From positions 124,001-188,000 of the forward strand of contig JASBSS010000013.1 of NCBI GenBank assembly GCA_030148805.1: DNA of 64,000 nt. The letters are read 5' to 3'. Positions 43,744 through 52,869 of this stretch are shown here, in pieces. How positions within the stretch are numbered: position 1 is the first letter of the stretch; each line of letters starts with the position of its first letter. The notes under the pieces were generated by a model. It saw only the letters and a program-made list of their open reading frames with translations, did no database searches and was not told the origin of the DNA. Made by a program: the position numbers and the translations under genes. The DNA comes from Thiogranum sp. Its GTDB lineage: Bacteria; Pseudomonadota; Gammaproteobacteria; DSM-19610.

Positions 43744-44667
43744 ATGACGCTGAAGCGGGATCTGGTCGACGCGGCCTGTAAACGCAGCTACGCGCTTTCA
43801 AAACTACGTTTCACCAAGCGGCTGCGCCGCAACTGGAACGCCTGCCCAAAGGCACCGGTGGTCGTCCATACGATGGGGAAGGTTGGATCGACCAGCGTGT
43901 GCAACGCGATCGCGAAGGCCCAGCGCGAGCGGCTGGTCTTCCATACGCATTTCATGTCGGATTACATCATCACCCGCCTCGAGGCGGACTCGAAGGCGTT
44001 GTTTCGCGCTCACCAGGAGCAGCTCTCGTTGCCGCTGCTGTGGCGGTCCGAATTTCTGCACCAGCGGATCAAAGCGGCGAGCGACACCGGCGAATGGAAA
44101 TTCGTGACCTTGACCCGGGACCCGGTGGCGCGGAACGTTTCGGCGTTTTTTGAAAACATCTATGTCACGCCGGGCCGGTCGCGGGGGACGGTTCAGGTCG
44201 CCGCGCCCCTGTATGACATCGACACCGAAATCGGCATCGACGATACCGACGTTCTGGTCGAGCTGTTCCTGACCCAATGGTCGGATCATTCGGGTCCCGC
44301 GCAATTCTACCAGCGTGAGTTCGCCCAGGTGTTGGGGTTGGATGTCTATGCCCAACCCTTCGACCACCACCGCGGCTATCAGATCTACACCAAGAACGGC
44401 ATCAACGCGCTGCTGATCCGACTGGAGGACATGGACCGGGCGACCAGCCGGGTGCTGGAGGCCTTTCTCGAACTGCCGGGGATCGATCTGAGCCATGAAA
44501 ACACCAGCGCCGACAAACCCTACGGGGATCTCTATAAAAAACTCATCGCACGCTTGAAACTCAACGACGCGTATCTCGACGAGATGTACGGGTCGCGATA
44601 CGCGCGACACTTCTACACCGCCGATGAACTCGACGCCTTCAGGGCGCGCTGGGCCCGGGTGGTCTGA
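43744..44667 (+). CDS. Sulfotransferase-like protein, putative capsular polysaccharide synthesis family
   Basis: A 307-residue cytoplasmic protein. VVVHTMGKVGSTSVCNAI resembles the PAPS 5'-phosphosulfate-binding loop and TLTRDPVARNVSAFFEN resembles the 3'-phosphate-binding segment (RDP...S). The overall pattern matches the putative capsular polysaccharide synthesis family. It stands alone, with no polysaccharide genes nearby; the next gene is convergent, 14 bases away. It may modify a surface glycan, which is inference. Confidence 0.72.
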   Translation: MTLKRDLVDAACKRSYALSKLRFTKRLRRNWNACPKAPVVVHTMGKVGSTSVCNAIAKAQRERLVFHTHFMSDYIITRLEADSKALFRAHQEQLSLPLLWRSEFLHQRIKAASDTGEWKFVTLTRDPVARNVSAFFENIYVTPGRSRGTVQVAAPLYDIDTEIGIDDTDVLVELFLTQWSDHSGPAQFYQREFAQVLGLDVYAQPFDHHRGYQIYTKNGINALLIRLEDMDRATSRVLEAFLELPGIDLSHENTSADKPYGDLYKKLIARLKLNDAYLDEMYGSRYARHFYTADELDAFRARWARVV

Positions 44668-44681
44668 CGGCGTGCCTGCCC

Positions 44682-46202
44682 TCAGCGCGCTTTCTGCGCC
44701 GGCTCCCGCAACGGGCGGGGCAGCAGGCCGCGTTCGATCACCTCGAACAGGCCCTGCACCAGCAGCGCCATGAGCGCCGCCGGGACGGCCCCTTGCAGAA
44801 TCAGGCCGACGTCGTCCAGGCGGATACCGGTCAGTATCGGTTCGCCATAGCCGCCGGCGCCGATCAGCGCCCCGAGGGTGGCGGCGCCGACGTTGATGAC
44901 CGCGGAGGTCTTGATACCGGCCAGAATGCTGCGCGTGGCCAGGGGCAACTCCACCAGCCGCAGCCGCGCTCCAGGCGGCAGTCCCAGGGCCTCGGCCGAC
45001 TCCACGATCTCGTGCCCGATGTCCCGCAATCCGGTGTGGGTGCCGCGCACAATGGGTAGCAGGCTGTAGAGAAACAGCGCGGCCAGGGTGGGTAAGGCGC
45101 CGATCCCCAACAGCGGGATCATGAAGACGAACAGCGCCAGGGTCGGAACGGTCTGAATCACGCCTGTCAGGCCCAGTATCCACTGACCGGCGCGCCGGTT
45201 GCGCGCCGCCAGGATCCCCAGCGGGATGGCAAGCCCAATGGCTGCGGCCAAGGAGGCGCCGACGAGAACGATGTGTTCGCGCGTATGGCGCCAGAGGCGC
45301 TGCGCGGCTGTGGGCGGGTGTGAATCCACCTGCAAATCGAACGCATGTTCCAGGAAATCCGCGGCGACCGACGTCTCCGAACGGCCTTCCAGTTTGACTT
45401 GCGCATTCATGCTGCGCATGGCGCGGGCGTCGATGCGCTGGGTGAGTCGCCTGAAACCGGCCACCACCTGGGGGGCGCGCTGTTCCAGCTCCGCACGGTA
45501 AAGAACGATCGCGTTGTAGTCGGGGAAATAGTGCAGGTCGTCTTCGAGCACCCGCAAGTCGTAATAGGCGATTTCCGCGTCGGTGGCGTAGACGTCGGTC
45601 ACCTGCAGGGTGCCGGCGGCAATCCCGCGGTAAGCCAGGTCATGGTCCAGGCCACGCACGTTCTGTTGCGGCAGACGATAACGCTCACGCAGCCCCGGCC
45701 AGCCGTCGGCCCGGTCCATGAACTCATTGCCGAACCCCAGCGCCAGGGCTGGCTGAGCGCGCAGATCGGAAATGCGGCGCAGGCGCAGCTTGCGCGCCAG
45801 CGGCTCGGGCACCGCGATCGCATAGGTGTTGTTGAAACCCAGCGGGCCTGTCATCCGCAGCCCCCGCTGCGCCAAGGCCTGGCGCAGTTGTGCCGTGGTA
45901 TGCAGCTGGTCGCTGACCAGAATTTCCCGCAACAAAGTGCCGGTGTACTCGGGATAAGCATCGATGGCACCGCTCAGGAGGGCGTTCCAGAGGATCCGCG
46001 TGCCGCCCAATTGGCGTTTATGCGTGACCGGATAGCCCGTGCGCTCGGCCAGCCGGGACAGAATCTCGCCCAGCACCACCGATTCGGTGAAAGCCTTGGA
46101 GCCGATGGTGACGGTGGGAGCCGGCGACGGTTGCGCGCCCACCGATTCCAGCATCGTCAGGCACAAAAGTGCCGCCAGCCGGATTGGCCAGGGGGCGTTC
46201 AC
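44682..46202 (-). CDS. Osmoprotectant-type ABC importer, binding protein fused to permease
   Basis: A 506-residue fusion. After a signal-like helix (about 5-23), residues 28-285 form an OpuAC-type binding domain (TVTIGSKAFTESVVLGEIL, LLSGAIDAYPEYTGTLL). Residues 305-495 form a permease with about five helices and the LPLATRSILAGIKTSAVINVG coupling region. The family imports quaternary amines such as betaine, choline or ergothioneine. Here the binding domain precedes the permease, the reverse of EgtU/OpuF-type fusions as I know them. The start overlaps the upstream ATPase gene by four bases. Confidence 0.88.
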   Translation of the reverse strand: MNAPWPIRLAALLCLTMLESVGAQPSPAPTVTIGSKAFTESVVLGEILSRLAERTGYPVTHKRQLGGTRILWNALLSGAIDAYPEYTGTLLREILVSDQLHTTAQLRQALAQRGLRMTGPLGFNNTYAIAVPEPLARKLRLRRISDLRAQPALALGFGNEFMDRADGWPGLRERYRLPQQNVRGLDHDLAYRGIAAGTLQVTDVYATDAEIAYYDLRVLEDDLHYFPDYNAIVLYRAELEQRAPQVVAGFRRLTQRIDARAMRSMNAQVKLEGRSETSVAADFLEHAFDLQVDSHPPTAAQRLWRHTREHIVLVGASLAAAIGLAIPLGILAARNRRAGQWILGLTGVIQTVPTLALFVFMIPLLGIGALPTLAALFLYSLLPIVRGTHTGLRDIGHEIVESAEALGLPPGARLRLVELPLATRSILAGIKTSAVINVGAATLGALIGAGGYGEPILTGIRLDDVGLILQGAVPAALMALLVQGLFEVIERGLLPRPLREPAQKAR

Positions 46203-46951
46203 GTCCCGCCGCCGGTCAGCGCTTCCAGCGGTCCGCGCTGGGCATGGATGAATTCCTCGACAAAAGCTTCGGCGGGTTGTCGCGAGAGTGCTTCGAAAGG
46301 GCCGCTCTGTACAATTCTTCCGTCCTTGATCAGGACCAGTGTATGCCCCAGGTACGCCGCCTCGGCGAGATCGTGGGTGACCAGGATCACCGTCTTTCCC
46401 AGTTGCGCGAAAATCAGTTTCAACTCCTTTTGCAACTGATAGCGAATCATCGGGTCCAGTGCCCCGAGGGGTTCATCCAACAGCAGCAACTCCGGATCGA
46501 GCATCAGCGCGCGCATCAGGCTGACGCGCTGGCGTTGACCGCCCGAGAGTTGCGCGGGAAAACTTTCCAACAGGTCCGCCGGCAACTGCACCAGCTCCCT
46601 GAGCTGGCTCAGGCGCGCGTCAATCCACTGCGGATCGCGCCGCAGATAGCGCGCCATGAGGGTGACGTTGGCGCGCGCGCTCAGGTGGGGAAACAGGCCG
46701 CCTTCCTGAATGACGTATCCCATACGCTGGCGCAGCTGACGAATCGTGGCCGCCTCGACAGGGGTGCCGTCGAAATGGATGCTGCCGCTATCGGCTGTGA
46801 TCAGGCCGGCGATCAGGCGCAGCAGGGTCGATTTGCCGCAGCCGCTGGGTCCGATCAGCACCACCGTGGTGGCGCGCTCGACCCGCAGGTCCGTGGGCAA
46901 CAAGGCCGCATTGTCGCCGTAATGCTTGGAGATCTGGGTCAGTTCGAGCAC
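46199..46951 (-). CDS. Osmoprotectant-type ABC transporter ATP-binding protein
   Basis: A 250-residue ATPase with Walker A (GPSGCGKSTLLR), signature LSGGQRQRVSLMRAL, Walker B (LLLLDEPLGALDP) and VTHDLAEA. It lacks the C-terminal CBS domains of OpuCA and ProV, so it is of the short type. It is the first gene of a two-gene operon with the fused permease and would power the same importer. Confidence 0.9.
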   Translation of the reverse strand: MLELTQISKHYGDNAALLPTDLRVERATTVVLIGPSGCGKSTLLRLIAGLITADSGSIHFDGTPVEAATIRQLRQRMGYVIQEGGLFPHLSARANVTLMARYLRRDPQWIDARLSQLRELVQLPADLLESFPAQLSGGQRQRVSLMRALMLDPELLLLDEPLGALDPMIRYQLQKELKLIFAQLGKTVILVTHDLAEAAYLGHTLVLIKDGRIVQSGPFEALSRQPAEAFVEEFIHAQRGPLEALTGGGT

Positions 46952-47345
46952 AGCCTAAGTGTGTTGTATTTTTAGCAGCCACTCAAGCCGCAAAGGCCTT
47001 GCGCAAGGCACATTGACCGAGACCGGGCGAATGCCGGTCAAGTGCCGCTGCGGCTGGGGTGTCGCGCGTCGACAGGCCGCGTCTCCGGGGAAGGGTTTGA
47101 GTGGCGCTCGCCGGGGCGTTCCGTTGCACTTGCGCTTGGCTTGTACAGCCGCTTGGTATTCCTACATACTGTCGGTATGCTGTCTCGCCGCGCGGGAAGG
47201 GCAAGCGGCCTTGCTTTTCCGGAAGGCGAACGCTGTCGCAGAGCAAGGGTAGGCCGCTGGAATAGCCTATAGCGATCGGGTGCGGGAGGGACACCGTTGG
47301 GGATCATGGGGATCCGCACTGACGGCCAGAGGATTCGAGCCTATC
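46952..47345. other. Gene-free region between the ABC operon and fumC
   Basis: These 394 bases separate two divergent units. Weak signals only: TTGTAC, 16 bases, TACATA near 47140-47167 could be a fumC promoter, and GACCGG/CCGGTC forms a small stem near 47019-47037. No convincing small gene was seen. Confidence 0.4.
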
Positions 47346-48725
47346 ATGACAGAGCAGTTTCGTATCGAAAAAGACAGTCTTGGCGAGTTGCGGGTACCGG
47401 CCGCGGCTCATTACGGGGCGCAGACGCAGCGCGCGGTAGAGAACTTCGCCATCAGCGGGCAGCCGATGCCGGCGGCGTTTTTGCGCGCCTTGGGGCTGAT
47501 CAAGTCGGCGTGCGCGGCGGTCAACGCCGAACTGGACCTGCTGCCTGGCGCGGTGGCCACGGCCATCCAGGAGGTGGCCGACGAGATCGCCGCGGGCGAG
47601 CATCTGGATCAGTTTCCCGTCGACCGGTTCCAGACCGGCTCGGGCACCAGCACCAACATGAACGCCAACGAGGTGATCGCCCGGCTGGCCGGCGCGCGCA
47701 GCGCTCTGGAGATCCACCCCAACGACCACGTCAACTGCGGCCAGAGTTCCAATGATGTCATCCCCGCGACGATCCACCTCAGCGCCGCGCTGCAGATCGA
47801 GAAACGGCTATCGCCGGCGTTGGCCTCGCTGATCGCCACCATCGAACGGCGGGCGCGGGAGTCGGCCGATATTGTCAAAACGGGTCGCACACACCTCATG
47901 GACGCGATGCCGTTGCGGCTCGATCAGGAATTGGGTGCCTGGGCCGCCCAGATCCGTCACGCCAGCCAGGGCATACAAGCGCTGATGCCCGCGTTGCAAC
48001 GTCTGGCCCTCGGGGCCACCGCGGTCGGTACCGGGGTCAACGCCCACCCGCAGGCGGGCGCCAGAGTGGCGGCCCGGCTTGCGCAGCGGACCGGCCTGGC
48101 CTTTTCGCCCAGCGACAATTACTTCGCCGCGCTGGCCACGCAGGATGCGGCGGTGGCCATGAGCGGTCAGCTCAAGACCCTGGCCGTGACGCTGATGAAA
48201 ATCAGCAACGACCTTCGCTGGATGAACTCCGGGCCGCTGGCCGGCCTGGGAGAGATCAGCTTGCCGGCGCTGCAGCCCGGCAGCAGTATCATGCCCGGCA
48301 AGGTCAATCCGGTAATTCCCGAGGCGGTGGCGATGGTCTGCGCGCAGGTCATGGGCAACGATGTGGCCATCGCGGTCGGCGGCCAGTCGGGCAATTTTCA
48401 GCTCAACGTCATGCTGCCCCTGATCGCCTCCAATTTGTTGCACAGCATCGAGTTGCTCGCCGCCGCGGTAACGGCTCTGGACGAGAAGGCGATCGCGGGG
48501 TTTCAGGTGCAGCGGGAAAACATCGAGGCGCCGCTGCGACGCAATCCGGTGCTGGTTACCGCGCTGAACCGGGTCATCGGCTATGAACGCGGTGCCGAGA
48601 TCGCCAAGCGCGCCTATGCCGAGGCCCGGCCGGTGCTGGAGGTCGCCCTGGAGATGACCGATCTGGATCGGCCGACGCTGGAACGGCTGCTGGACCCCGC
48701 CGGACTGACTGCTCCCGAAGCGTGA
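47346..48725 (+). CDS. fumC: Class II fumarate hydratase FumC
   Basis: FumC interconverts fumarate and malate in the TCA cycle without an iron-sulfur cluster. The 459-residue product has TGSGTSTNMNANEVIA, the NDHVNCGQSSND substrate segment, TGRTHLMDA, and the fumarase/aspartase signature GSSIMPGKVNP. ATG 47346 gives the expected MTEQFRIEKDSLGE start. Confidence 0.97.
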   Translation: MTEQFRIEKDSLGELRVPAAAHYGAQTQRAVENFAISGQPMPAAFLRALGLIKSACAAVNAELDLLPGAVATAIQEVADEIAAGEHLDQFPVDRFQTGSGTSTNMNANEVIARLAGARSALEIHPNDHVNCGQSSNDVIPATIHLSAALQIEKRLSPALASLIATIERRARESADIVKTGRTHLMDAMPLRLDQELGAWAAQIRHASQGIQALMPALQRLALGATAVGTGVNAHPQAGARVAARLAQRTGLAFSPSDNYFAALATQDAAVAMSGQLKTLAVTLMKISNDLRWMNSGPLAGLGEISLPALQPGSSIMPGKVNPVIPEAVAMVCAQVMGNDVAIAVGGQSGNFQLNVMLPLIASNLLHSIELLAAAVTALDEKAIAGFQVQRENIEAPLRRNPVLVTALNRVIGYERGAEIAKRAYAEARPVLEVALEMTDLDRPTLERLLDPAGLTAPEA

Positions 48726-48732
48726 ATCCTTG

Positions 48733-49461
48733 ATGCCCGAGGCGCGTCAACGCCTGCTTCTGGTCGATGCCGCAAGAGGCGTGGCTATTGCCATGATGGT
48801 GGCGTTTCATTTTTGTTTTGACCTGGCCTATTTCCGTCTCGCCGACTTCGATTTCTATCAGGACCGCTTCTGGCTCAACGCGCGCACGCTGATCCTCAGT
48901 TGCTTTCTGTTGCTGGTGGGTATCAGTCTGGTGTTGGCAAACCGCCGCGGTGTCAATTGGCGCCACACTCTCGCCCGCCTGGGTAGGCTGGTGGCCGCGG
49001 CACTGCTGGTCAGTGCGGGGACCTGGTGGATGTTCGCCGATCGCTTCGTGTTTTTCGGCGTGCTGCATTTCATCGCCCTGGCCAGCGTGCTCGGCTTGTT
49101 GTTTCTCGACAGACCCTGGATGAGCCTGGTGTTGGGGGTGGCGCTGATCGGGGTGGGCAACCATTTCCAGTTCCCCTGGTTTGACCAGCCCGGATGGCGC
49201 TGGATCGGTCTGATGACCCATAAACCGCTGACCGAGGATTACGTGCCGTTGTTGCCCTGGTTCGGCGTGGTTCTGTTTGGGATGTCTCTCGGGCCGGCGG
49301 TGCGGTGCCTGGCACAGCGGCTGCAACCGCAGGTGGACCGGGTTCCCTTCCGTTGGCTGGCGGCAGCCGGTCGGCACAGTCTCATCATCTACCTGCTGCA
49401 CCAACCGTTGTTGATAGGGCTGTTGGCGGCCTATGTGAAGCTGCGGCCTTTACTCGGGTGA
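48733..49461 (+). CDS. DUF1624 / HGSNAT-like membrane protein
   Basis: A 242-residue protein with about seven membrane helices. It begins LLLVDAARGVAIAMMVAFHFCFDL, the first helix pattern of the DUF1624 / heparan-alpha-glucosaminide acetyltransferase group, and has LHFIALASVLGLLFL and AGRHSLIIYLLHQP, the acyltransferase-like His helix. Such proteins may move acetyl groups across the membrane to a sugar. It follows fumC by seven bases, so is likely co-transcribed, but no metabolic link is evident. Confidence 0.82.
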   Translation: MPEARQRLLLVDAARGVAIAMMVAFHFCFDLAYFRLADFDFYQDRFWLNARTLILSCFLLLVGISLVLANRRGVNWRHTLARLGRLVAAALLVSAGTWWMFADRFVFFGVLHFIALASVLGLLFLDRPWMSLVLGVALIGVGNHFQFPWFDQPGWRWIGLMTHKPLTEDYVPLLPWFGVVLFGMSLGPAVRCLAQRLQPQVDRVPFRWLAAAGRHSLIIYLLHQPLLIGLLAAYVKLRPLLG

Positions 49462-49503
49462 GCGCGGGTGCGACCGTGCGGAGACGCGCGGTTGCAACAT
49501 TGC

Positions 49504-49527
49504 GGTGTCCGCACTGTCTCGGACACC
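49504..49527. terminator. Perfect hairpin between convergent genes
   Basis: GGTGTCCG (49504-49511) and CGGACACC (49520-49527) pair perfectly around an eight-base loop. It sits between the converging DUF1624 and lipoprotein genes. No T-run flanks it, so termination is likely but not certain. Confidence 0.4.
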
Positions 49528-49544
49528 CTAGTATGTCCAGCGAC

Positions 49545-50231
49545 TTACTTCGCTGCGATCGCAGCCGTCGCGCCGCTCATCTCGGCGGTGAACTGGCGGA
49601 TGCACTCCTGCGCGGCCTGCTCCAGTTTCTGTTTCAGCAGAGAGCCGTTGTCGGCCATCAGCTGATCGTAGGTCGGCGCCTGGGGCGAGTATTTCTCGTC
49701 GATAATGCAACGTTCGGTGCTGATCAGACGCCCTTGCCGGGCGTTGATCAGACGGGCCTGGGCGAAGTAGTTGACTTTGTATTGCGTTTTGAAGGGGTAG
49801 TACAGGGTGCCCCAGCCAAAGGTGCGTACGTCGAGGACAAAACCCTGATGGTTGGCCATGCCGCTGACGACCTTGGGATCGCTTTCGTAATCCTTGACCT
49901 GCGGGATCACCGCGAGTTCGTGCATCGAGTAGTGATCGGCCAGGCTGCGGCCCAGAGCGGTCTTGATGGTGCTTGCGGGGTCGACGAGCTGCATTTCGCT
50001 GACGAGTTTCTTCCCTTCACCTACCGCCGCTGCCACACCGACCACGGCGAACATGCCCTTGGTGTTCGTCATGGGCAGAAAGGGGTCGGGTTTATACTGC
50101 ACCACGGTAAGTTTCCCGCCTGTCAGCGAAGCCGAATCTTTTTCGCTCAAGGTCATAGGCGCTGTCGCGCAGCCCCCGAGGAGAAGGGTGAAAACGCCGA
50201 TAAGCGACAATTTGCGCGCAGTGGTGGCCAT
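49545..50231 (-). CDS. Putative lipoprotein of unknown function
   Basis: A 228-residue protein with a lipoprotein signal: basic start, hydrophobic core, and lipobox LLGGC with Cys about 21. I do not recognise the mature domain, which has GKLTVVQYKPDPFLPM, IKTALGRSLADHYSMHEL and TERCIIDEKYSPQAPTYDQL. One extra Cys pair (C182 region and C211 region) could form a disulfide. It is monocistronic between two other minus- and plus-strand genes. Confidence 0.72.
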   Translation of the reverse strand: MATTARKLSLIGVFTLLLGGCATAPMTLSEKDSASLTGGKLTVVQYKPDPFLPMTNTKGMFAVVGVAAAVGEGKKLVSEMQLVDPASTIKTALGRSLADHYSMHELAVIPQVKDYESDPKVVSGMANHQGFVLDVRTFGWGTLYYPFKTQYKVNYFAQARLINARQGRLISTERCIIDEKYSPQAPTYDQLMADNGSLLKQKLEQAAQECIRQFTAEMSGATAAIAAK

Positions 50232-50396
50232 CGTTGTACTCCTTAGTGCCGTCTCAGCCGGATACCGATGCCGACTTCGGGTTGAACCGTGTCGCCGTGC
50301 CCGCCCGCGGTGGGGCCTGCTCCCGGGCGTAGGCTACATGCCCAGGGCGTAGCGGCCGGAAATGACCGGCATTTAGCCCGGGGTTGAGGTTCCAGC

Positions 50397-52697
50397 TCAG
50401 CGTTTCTGATACTCCTTGAGCGCCTGGCCGACCGCGCGGTCCATCAACGGGGCGCGGTTCAACAGGCGCACGCGCGCGCGCCGGAGCAGGCCGGCAAGTT
50501 CCTCGTGGGTGTAGTTGCCGGCTTTCAGACCCTGCCGGTCGGTCAGCAGATAGGTGCCGGTGATGGGGCTCTTCCAGCTCAGCTTGGCGCGCATGATGCT
50601 GCCGTCGTCGTTGATCACCTCCAGCCAGTCGCCGGTTCGCAGCGCCTGCACCTTCTTGCTGCAGGCGTCCTCCGCCGCCGGCGGCGTGTCGGTGGCGGGT
50701 GGGCGTATTTCCTGGGAGGCGGACAAGGTGGGCACGACCGGCGCCACCGCCTCGGCCGTTGGGCTTGCAGCAGGTGGTGTGGGCGCCGTCGGCGGCGCCT
50801 GCGCGGGGGCGGGCGCCTGCTCCTGAGGGGGCGTTTTGGCTGTCGTGCGCCCGTGCGCGCGCACCAGCTGGGCGATGAAGTCATCGCGTTCGTTGCCGGG
50901 AACCGAGAGTCGTTCCATCCCCTGGCGCAACGCGTCCAGCAGCGCCGGCTGCATGGCGATGAGTTTCTGGCGTTCCTCCAGGCTGTGTTTGGGTTTCACG
51001 CTCCATATCAGGTCGTCCATGGTGGCGACCGCCTGGCGCCAGGCGGCACTGTCCTTGCCTTCGCGGGTACAGATGAGAAACAACAGGTTCTTCCAGTGAC
51101 CGGTGACGAATGCGCGGATGAAGTCCAGGCTGACTTGTTCGCCGACGCGCGGTTCGATCTCCTCCCGGGTGGTGGCCTCGGCCACCGCCAGGCGTTCGCG
51201 ACCCTGCATGACCCGCACGGAACGTTCGGTGCGCACCTGGGCCCGTTCTTCTTCCTGGGCAAGAAAGCGGTCGAGCTCTTCGAGCAGGGTCACGAACAGA
51301 CGGGTGTCGTCCTCGAATTTGTCGACAATGGTCTGTACGGTCGACTCGATCTTGCGATACAGCGGGTCGTCGCTGCCCAGGCTTTCGTCCCAGCTCACCG
51401 CGTTTGCCGCCAGCCGGTTCAGCAGTTGCCGTGCGGGGTGGGATTTGCGGGTAAAGAACTCCCGTTCCATCAGCGCCACTTTCAGTACCGGAATCTGCAG
51501 CCGCCCGATCAAGGCGCGCATGGCATCCGGGATGCTGGGTTCGTCGAGAATGTAATCGAACAGCATGGCGACGATATCGATGGTCATGTCGCCGGCCTTG
51601 CCCAGCTCCTGGGCCAGCGGCGAGCCCTTGATGCCGTGCAGGATGTTGACCTGACCGGAAGCGATGACCGAGCTGTCCAGGCCGAAGTGCTCGGCCTGTT
51701 CCTGGGGGCTGCCACCCGCGCCGCCGTGCTGGAGGAAGGTCAGCGCGGCCAGCGAACTGTGGATGCCGCCAACGGCGGGGTTCGCGTGGGCGCCTGCGGC
51801 ATAGGTGGCGACGGGTGGGTCGCCGGCCGCGCCGGCGGGCGGGCCACCCAGGCCCAGCGCAGGGCCTGACATCACATAGCCAGCCGGCGCCTCGCCGTAC
51901 CCGGCCGGCGGCCCGGTGGGGTCGGCCTGGCTGCCGGCCGCCGGGGGCGTGCCCGGGTGGGTGCCGGGCGGCAGCGCCGACTTGCGCAAGGTGGCGCGGA
52001 TTTCCGGCAGCACCCCCATTCGGACCAGGGACTGGTTGATTTCCTTATACAATTCATCCAGATGACAGATCACGTGCTGGTCGAACAGTTTGAATATCAC
52101 CAGCCGGATCTCCAGCCCGGTCTCGATGCGCCCGGCCGCTTCGCGGAACGCGTCACAGATGGCCTCGGGCCCCAGTGGGTTCTGCCACTGTTCGAGATCG
52201 GGGTCGCGAATCAGAAAGCCGATGCGTTTATCCAGCGAATACAGCGATTGGGTGCAGGTGCCGCGGGTTTTGGTGACCATGTTGGCGACCGCCAGGTCCT
52301 CTTCCATATCGTCCTTGCCGACCAGACCGATCGAGGCGTCGTCTTCAAAGCTCAGGCTCAAGCTTTGATCGCTGCCTTTTTTACGGGGTACACCCTGGTT
52401 GAAGCGGACATTGAAACCGGCGATGAAATCCTCTTCGATGTCCTCGCGGATAATGCGCATTTCGCGCATGGCGTCGAAATAAGTGGTCTGCGCCATGTTG
52501 TTTTCGGCCTTTTCGGCCCGGGCGAACAGGGCATCGTCGACCTTCTCCATCATGCGGCCCACCTGCTGTTTCAGGCGCGTGCTGGCGAGCTCGCGCACTT
52601 CGCGCAACGCCTGGGTCCCCGGGCCGTTGCCCAGCCCGCGCCGCATCTGCCCGTAATCGTCTAGGCTGACCACTTTCTCGTTGGCGGTATCTGGCAT
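50397..52697 (-). CDS. DUF1631 family protein
   Basis: A 766-residue cytoplasmic protein. The N-terminal half is helical (RVRELASTRLKQQVGR-like repeats, DDALFARAEKAENNMAQ), followed by a Pro/Gly/Ala-rich linker (about 270-345). A second helical region contains KVALMEREFFTRKSHPARQLLNRLA, a segment typical of DUF1631. A Pro/Ala-rich linker (about 640-700) leads to a C-terminal beta-rich domain (TGDWLEVINDDGSIMRAKLSWKSPITGTYLLTDRQG) resembling PilZ-like modules. Function is unknown. ATG 52697 is used over an upstream in-frame start. Confidence 0.82.
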   Translation of the reverse strand: MPDTANEKVVSLDDYGQMRRGLGNGPGTQALREVRELASTRLKQQVGRMMEKVDDALFARAEKAENNMAQTTYFDAMREMRIIREDIEEDFIAGFNVRFNQGVPRKKGSDQSLSLSFEDDASIGLVGKDDMEEDLAVANMVTKTRGTCTQSLYSLDKRIGFLIRDPDLEQWQNPLGPEAICDAFREAAGRIETGLEIRLVIFKLFDQHVICHLDELYKEINQSLVRMGVLPEIRATLRKSALPPGTHPGTPPAAGSQADPTGPPAGYGEAPAGYVMSGPALGLGGPPAGAAGDPPVATYAAGAHANPAVGGIHSSLAALTFLQHGGAGGSPQEQAEHFGLDSSVIASGQVNILHGIKGSPLAQELGKAGDMTIDIVAMLFDYILDEPSIPDAMRALIGRLQIPVLKVALMEREFFTRKSHPARQLLNRLAANAVSWDESLGSDDPLYRKIESTVQTIVDKFEDDTRLFVTLLEELDRFLAQEEERAQVRTERSVRVMQGRERLAVAEATTREEIEPRVGEQVSLDFIRAFVTGHWKNLLFLICTREGKDSAAWRQAVATMDDLIWSVKPKHSLEERQKLIAMQPALLDALRQGMERLSVPGNERDDFIAQLVRAHGRTTAKTPPQEQAPAPAQAPPTAPTPPAASPTAEAVAPVVPTLSASQEIRPPATDTPPAAEDACSKKVQALRTGDWLEVINDDGSIMRAKLSWKSPITGTYLLTDRQGLKAGNYTHEELAGLLRRARVRLLNRAPLMDRAVGQALKEYQKR

Positions 52698-52869
52698 GGC
52701 TGCACCACTCCGGTCTGGTTGATTGACTGGGTTAACGTCAGGGCTCCATTGATAGCACAGCGGCAAGCTGCGCGGATGTGATCGAGTCGCCAAAACCTCC
52801 CGGTACCAGTCTCCAGTTTTGCCAACTGCTGTCGTTAACGGCTGTAACCACTACCCGGAATAAGGCCCT

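Noticed and set aside
43277-44667. Integrated island at tRNA-Ser
   Set aside because: No integrase, no direct repeat of the tRNA end, and no clear base-composition change in the coding sequence.
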